A stretch of 64,000 nucleotides of DNA from Bacillus sp. T33-2 (lineage in GTDB: Bacteria; Bacillota; Bacilli; Bacillales; Cytobacillaceae). Under the pieces are notes generated by a model, which saw only the letters and a list, made by a program, of their open reading frames with translations, was not told where the DNA came from and made no database searches. The DNA lies in the NCBI RefSeq assembly GCF_002860205.1, contig NZ_PGVB01000008.1:124001-188000 (forward strand). Direction: 5' to 3'. The translations under genes were made by a program, and so were the position numbers. Of this stretch, positions 60,897-64,000 are shown piece by piece (position 1 is the stretch's first letter; every line of letters starts with the position of its first letter).

Positions 60897-61468
60897 TGAA
60901 ACTTGACAGAATCCTGCCATTCGCGAGAAGCCTTTTAGAAAAAGCCGTACAGCCCGGTGATATTGCGGTTGATGCAACAATTGGAAATGGCCACGACACA
61001 CTGTTTTTAGCCAATCTCGTTGGTCCGTCAGGGAGGGTTTACGGCTTTGACATCCAGGATGAAGCGCTGTTGTCGACCAAGTCCAAATTGATTCAGCATG
61101 GCATGATTGACAGGGCCACCCTCTTTTGTAATGGACATGAACAAATTGCCGAATGTATTCCTCCCTTGCATCATGGGAAAATTTCAGGCGCAGTATTTAA
61201 TCTGGGTTATTTGCCAGGCGGTGACAAAAAGGTGGTCACGGCGCCAAAAACAACCATTGCAGCAGTCGACCAGCTGATCCATCTGTTGGAACCAGGGGGA
61301 ATAATCGTGCTCGTCATCTACCATGGCCATCCTGAAGGTGCTGTAGAACGCGATTACCTTCTCAAGTATGTAAGAACCCTGGACCAGAACCTCGTCCATG
61401 TCCTGCAATACCAGTTTATAAATCAAAAAAACAATCCGCCGTTCGTGGTCGCGATTGAGAAAAGATAA
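60896..61468 (+). CDS. mnmM: YtqB (MnmM), SAM-dependent tRNA methyltransferase
   Basis: A 190-residue class I methyltransferase. SAM motif AVDATIGNGHDTLFLANL, then YGFDIQDEAL and a catalytic FNLGYLPGGDK region. B. subtilis YtqB is MnmM, which forms mnm5s2U from nm5s2U in tRNA. The start overlaps the ytqA stop, consistent with consecutive reactions in one pathway. A hairpin follows at 61477-61497. Confidence 0.92.
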   Translation: MKLDRILPFARSLLEKAVQPGDIAVDATIGNGHDTLFLANLVGPSGRVYGFDIQDEALLSTKSKLIQHGMIDRATLFCNGHEQIAECIPPLHHGKISGAVFNLGYLPGGDKKVVTAPKTTIAAVDQLIHLLEPGGIIVLVIYHGHPEGAVERDYLLKYVRTLDQNLVHVLQYQFINQKNNPPFVVAIEKR

Positions 61469-61476
61469 ATGAAAAG

Positions 61477-61497
61477 TGGGGCTGGCCCTCCCAGCCC
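61477..61497 (+). terminator. Terminator-like hairpin after ytqB
   Basis: GGGGCTGG / CCAGCCCC stem with a short loop, followed by an alternating AT stretch and not by a clear T run. Confidence 0.55.
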
Positions 61498-61521
61498 CTC
61501 TATATATGTTGACGACAGTAA

Positions 61522-62634
61522 CTATCTCCCCGGCACCAGCAAGCCCATGATTGTCCTCATCAATCCGGCAGGGCTCCATCTTTGCACAGAGCGGTAAATC
61601 AGACCATTGAAGTAAAAAAAATAGCTGGCCGCCCCTCCCTGCTTAATCATCTGTACCGCCAGTTTTCTGACTTTTCGCTGGCTGCGGACCTTGGCATCTG
61701 ATAAATATACTCCAAGCAGACCCCTGTTGATCAGTCGGTGAAATTTTCTGTGAGGAAGCTTGGAGGTGTGAAGATCAGCGTTGTCAATAAAATGCTTCAG
61801 CCTTTCAAACAGCCTTTCCTCATTTTCGTAATAAGTGCAGAAATTCAGGTCTCCCCCTGCTCGGTCTTCCTCCTGGTCGATTAAATAATCAAGCAGGATG
61901 TGCAGCCCCTGTATGTAAGGAAAATAGCCGCTCTTGATTGTTGCGGCAAGCTCCGGACGAAAATCCTCCCTCATCGCATAAGATACCAGGCAAAAGATCC
62001 CAAGGGTAGAGCCTGTACATGCCGAAAACTCGTACCATTCCATATCAGGAATGATCGAGCGGTGGTTTTCGAACCAGCTCTTCAGTCTTGGCACCCTGTC
62101 GTTTACGACGACGTGTTTGTGGACTTGCAGATCACAATAGAGTCGGCACAGCTCCATCAAATGCTCGCTGATAGAGTTAAAGTGCTCAATTTTTTTTAAC
62201 ACGCTTCTGCACGTCTGAACCAGTTCGGATAAATACCCTCCGTCATCCCGGTCCAGCCGTTCCCGGTAATAGGTCCCAGACGCCGCGCCAAGTGACAAAG
62301 CATCGGACATCCCTTCGTGGAGAGCCGCAAAATCAGCCGGATCATGTGATGTGCTTCTGTCGCACAAATTATCTAAATAATCACTGATCGTTTGATAGGC
62401 TACGATAAAGCGGATTGCATCGCTGCTGTTTTCCAGTGCTGCCAGGCTGAAGATTGCGCCTCCTTCACAATGAAACGCCTTTAGTTCAATGCTTGCCAGA
62501 GCCTGCTTTCTCAATTCGGGATTGGGTATCATCCCAGCCCTGCGCTTCCACCTTTGGATCTCGCGGTTGACTTCAGGAAGCACTTTTCTGTATACATGGT
62601 ACATTAAGCTCAACGGCTTTGATGGAATCGACAT
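61522..62634 (-). CDS. ytpB: YtpB, tetraprenyl-beta-curcumene synthase
   Basis: A 370-residue DUF2600 terpene synthase that cyclises all-trans-heptaprenyl (C35) diphosphate in B. subtilis to tetraprenyl-beta-curcumene, an intermediate of sesquarterpenes. Visible Asp-rich segments are YLDNLCDRS and LLDYLIDQEEDRA. The rest is helical. It lies 14 bases downstream of ytpA, so the two are cotranscribed. Confidence 0.92.
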   Translation of the reverse strand: MSIPSKPLSLMYHVYRKVLPEVNREIQRWKRRAGMIPNPELRKQALASIELKAFHCEGGAIFSLAALENSSDAIRFIVAYQTISDYLDNLCDRSTSHDPADFAALHEGMSDALSLGAASGTYYRERLDRDDGGYLSELVQTCRSVLKKIEHFNSISEHLMELCRLYCDLQVHKHVVVNDRVPRLKSWFENHRSIIPDMEWYEFSACTGSTLGIFCLVSYAMREDFRPELAATIKSGYFPYIQGLHILLDYLIDQEEDRAGGDLNFCTYYENEERLFERLKHFIDNADLHTSKLPHRKFHRLINRGLLGVYLSDAKVRSQRKVRKLAVQMIKQGGAASYFFYFNGLIYRSVQRWSPAGLMRTIMGLLVPGR

Positions 62635-62648
62635 AGATGGCTCCTTCC

Positions 62649-63452
62649 TTAATAAGCATAGCCAATTGCTTTTAACTGGCTCAAAACAAAATCCTTCGCG
62701 TATTCAAACACTTCTTCCCGTTCAGGCTCATTAAAAATTTCATGATAGCATTTCGGCCATTCTTTATACCGTTTTTCTGACTGCGGGGCTTGATTGAACC
62801 ATTCTTTTACCGCATGTTTATTGACAATCCTATCATCTCCGGCCTGCATCAAGAGCATCGGCACGTCCCGCACCTTATCCAGGCTGGCAAATGCAAGCTT
62901 CATCGCTGCCGCCAACTCCCTGTACCACCTCACTGATACTTTAGTGACGTAAAGTGAATCATTCGCATCAGCGTCCCGTACGTCCTGGTTGCGGGTGGCC
63001 ATATCGACCGTAATGCCCGCCGGCATTCTGAACGCGGGCATAAAGACATTCAAGATATGCGAAAGCATATACTTGAACTTTGACGGAGCCGCTACAAGCC
63101 CAAGGCATGGAGATGACAGGATGACTCCTGCCAAATTAAGATTGGCTTCCTGGAGAAGCCTGATTGCCACCAGTCCTCCCATACTGTGGCCAAGCAAAAA
63201 TACTGGCAATTCAAATTCGTAGGCGGCATGGACCCAGTCCTTTACTTCATTCAAATACTCGTCAAAGGAATCAATATGGCCGCGATTTGCCCTTGTTGTC
63301 AGCCCTTGCCCGGGCAAATCCCCCATGATGACATGAAAGCCTGATGAGCGCCACATTTCAATCAGCCATCCATATCTGCGATGATGCTCAAGAGCACCAT
63401 GCACCATTACGATAACCGCCTTTGCCTCACCTTCTGCTTCCCATTTCCACAT
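62649..63452 (-). CDS. ytpA: YtpA, alpha/beta hydrolase (monoglyceride- or lysophospholipase-like)
   Basis: A 267-residue serine hydrolase. The nucleophile elbow is GHSMGGL, with the oxyanion region VMVHGALEHHRRY, the Asp in MQAGDDRIV and the His in CYHEIFNEP. B. subtilis YtpA makes the phospholipid antibiotic bacilysocin. The start at 63452 (MWKWEAE) is chosen to match the homologue and the spacing from AGGAGG; ATG at 63455 and further upstream 63482 are alternatives. Confidence 0.9.
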   Translation of the reverse strand: MWKWEAEGEAKAVIVMVHGALEHHRRYGWLIEMWRSSGFHVIMGDLPGQGLTTRANRGHIDSFDEYLNEVKDWVHAAYEFELPVFLLGHSMGGLVAIRLLQEANLNLAGVILSSPCLGLVAAPSKFKYMLSHILNVFMPAFRMPAGITVDMATRNQDVRDADANDSLYVTKVSVRWYRELAAAMKLAFASLDKVRDVPMLLMQAGDDRIVNKHAVKEWFNQAPQSEKRYKEWPKCYHEIFNEPEREEVFEYAKDFVLSQLKAIGYAY

Positions 63453-63597
63453 CATTTCTTCCTCCTGCCATTTAACTTTCACTGTTTTCTAAATAATATA
63501 TAATTAACTTGACGCGCTGCGCACTGTGCAAGTTAAAAGCATTAATTTTACACTGCACAAAATACTAATATCATTTTTTTCGTGGGAGAGTGGGCAA

Positions 63598-64000
63598 ATG
63601 ATTTACCCGTATAATGGTAAATTACCTAAAATTGCTGAGTCAGCCTTTATCGCAGATTACGTTACAATCACCGGTGATGTCGAAATCGGTGAAGAATCCA
63701 GCATCTGGTTTAACTGTGTCATTCGGGGTGATGTAGCGCCTGTGATGATCGGCAACCGTGTGAACGTCCAGGACAATTCAACCCTGCACCAGAGCCCTGG
63801 CAATCCGCTTATCCTTGAGGATGAGGTGACAGTTGGGCACCAGGTCATTCTTCACAGCTGCATCGTCAGGAAACAAGCATTGATCGGCATGGGAGCGATT
63901 GTCCTGGACGGTGCTGAAATCGGTGAGGGGGCATTTATCGGTGCAGGCAGCCTTGTCCCCCAGGGAAAAAAAATCCCGCCTAATACTCTTGCTTTCGGAA
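63598..64000 (+). CDS. ytoA: YtoA, gamma-carbonic-anhydrase-like protein, 3' end outside window
   Basis: Left-handed beta-helix protein with hexapeptide repeats; about 134 residues are visible. Metal-binding His are in the VGHQVILHSC part; the conserved RGDVAPVMIGNRVNVQDNS loop is present. Related proteins bind acyl groups or act as carbonic anhydrases, and activity for YtoA is unproven. The start follows GTGGGAGAGTGGGCAA. The reading frame is open to the window end. Confidence 0.9.
   Translation, partial: MIYPYNGKLPKIAESAFIADYVTITGDVEIGEESSIWFNCVIRGDVAPVMIGNRVNVQDNSTLHQSPGNPLILEDEVTVGHQVILHSCIVRKQALIGMGAIVLDGAEIGEGAFIGAGSLVPQGKKIPPNTLAFG

Noticed and set aside
1-64000. tRNA or rRNA genes, prophage genes and intact transposase genes
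   Set aside because: None recognised by eye; no cloverleaf with a CCA end, no rRNA motif, and no transposase or integrase frame.

Overview
The window looks like a core-chromosome segment of an aerobic to facultatively anaerobic, endospore-forming Bacillaceae. Its gene order largely follows the Bacillus subtilis acsA-ccpA-aroA-ytxGHJ-murC-sftA-ytpQP-ytoP-trmB-amyX-ytlPQR-pepV-ytgP-ytfP-leuS-ytqAB-ytpBA-ytoA arc. Base composition is mid-40s percent G+C. Start codons (ATG, GTG, TTG) follow strong AGGAGG-type ribosome sites. Bacillus-style sigma-A, sigma-B and sigma-W promoters, a cre site and a T-box are visible. The presence of nrfHA suggests a nitrate/nitrite-ammonifying relative of Neobacillus or Mesobacillus; that placement is inference.

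Layout. 1-2286: 3' part of a class A penicillin-binding protein. 2513-6951: acetate utilisation, acsA diverging from acuABC around a cre site. 7005-9101: yuaF-floT membrane-microdomain operon behind a perfect sigma-W promoter. 9289-11624: ccpA and aroA. 11914-14091: an actin-fold (FtsA/PilM-like) protein with a long uncharacterised C-terminal half. 14200-15690: ytxGHJ stress operon with a sigma-B promoter. 15880-23913: ampS-type aminopeptidase, murC, nicotinate phosphoribosyltransferase, sftA, ytpQ, ytpP. 24058-27075: a small accessory stretch with a lipoprotein, an AT-rich NERD/zinc-ribbon protein, an 11-unit hairpin-repeat array and a DUF84 NTPase. 27167-46904: conserved housekeeping genes ending in leuS with its T-box, interrupted by several short repeat blocks. 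47352-48539: an MFS transporter. 48823-59029: the nrf/ccm island. 59426-64000: ytzC, ytqAB, ytpBA and the start of ytoA.

The most notable part is 48823-59283. A leftward gene series encodes a complete-looking System I (Ccm) cytochrome c maturation apparatus: an unknown surface protein, CcmE, CcmF, CcmH-like, two small CcmI-like proteins, CcmA, CcmB, CcmC, a 43-residue CcmD and a thioredoxin-fold CcmG/ResA. It is followed by the pentaheme nitrite reductase NrfA and its tetraheme quinol dehydrogenase NrfH. Most bacilli make c-type cytochromes with System II (ResBC). This CcmE has the CxxxY haem-binding motif in place of HxxxY, and the CcmH-like protein keeps only one cysteine of its CxxC, which points to a System I*-like variant in a Firmicute. 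A perfect TGTGA-N6-TCACA (Fnr-type) box and a near-perfect Rex-type operator lie upstream, consistent with expression under oxygen limitation. A solitary IS200/IS605-type right end (omega-RNA-like, no tnpB) abuts and overlaps the ccmD stop codon, and two copies of a long palindromic repeat sit at gene junctions inside the island.

Other unexplained structure: an array of 43/52-bp hairpins at 25965-26513; a tandem array at 29894-30033 that appears to be repeated copies of the 3' end of ytzH including its stop codon; a strictly alternating 21-bp repeat at 44262-44405; and a perfect 16-bp palindrome in the ytzE leader.
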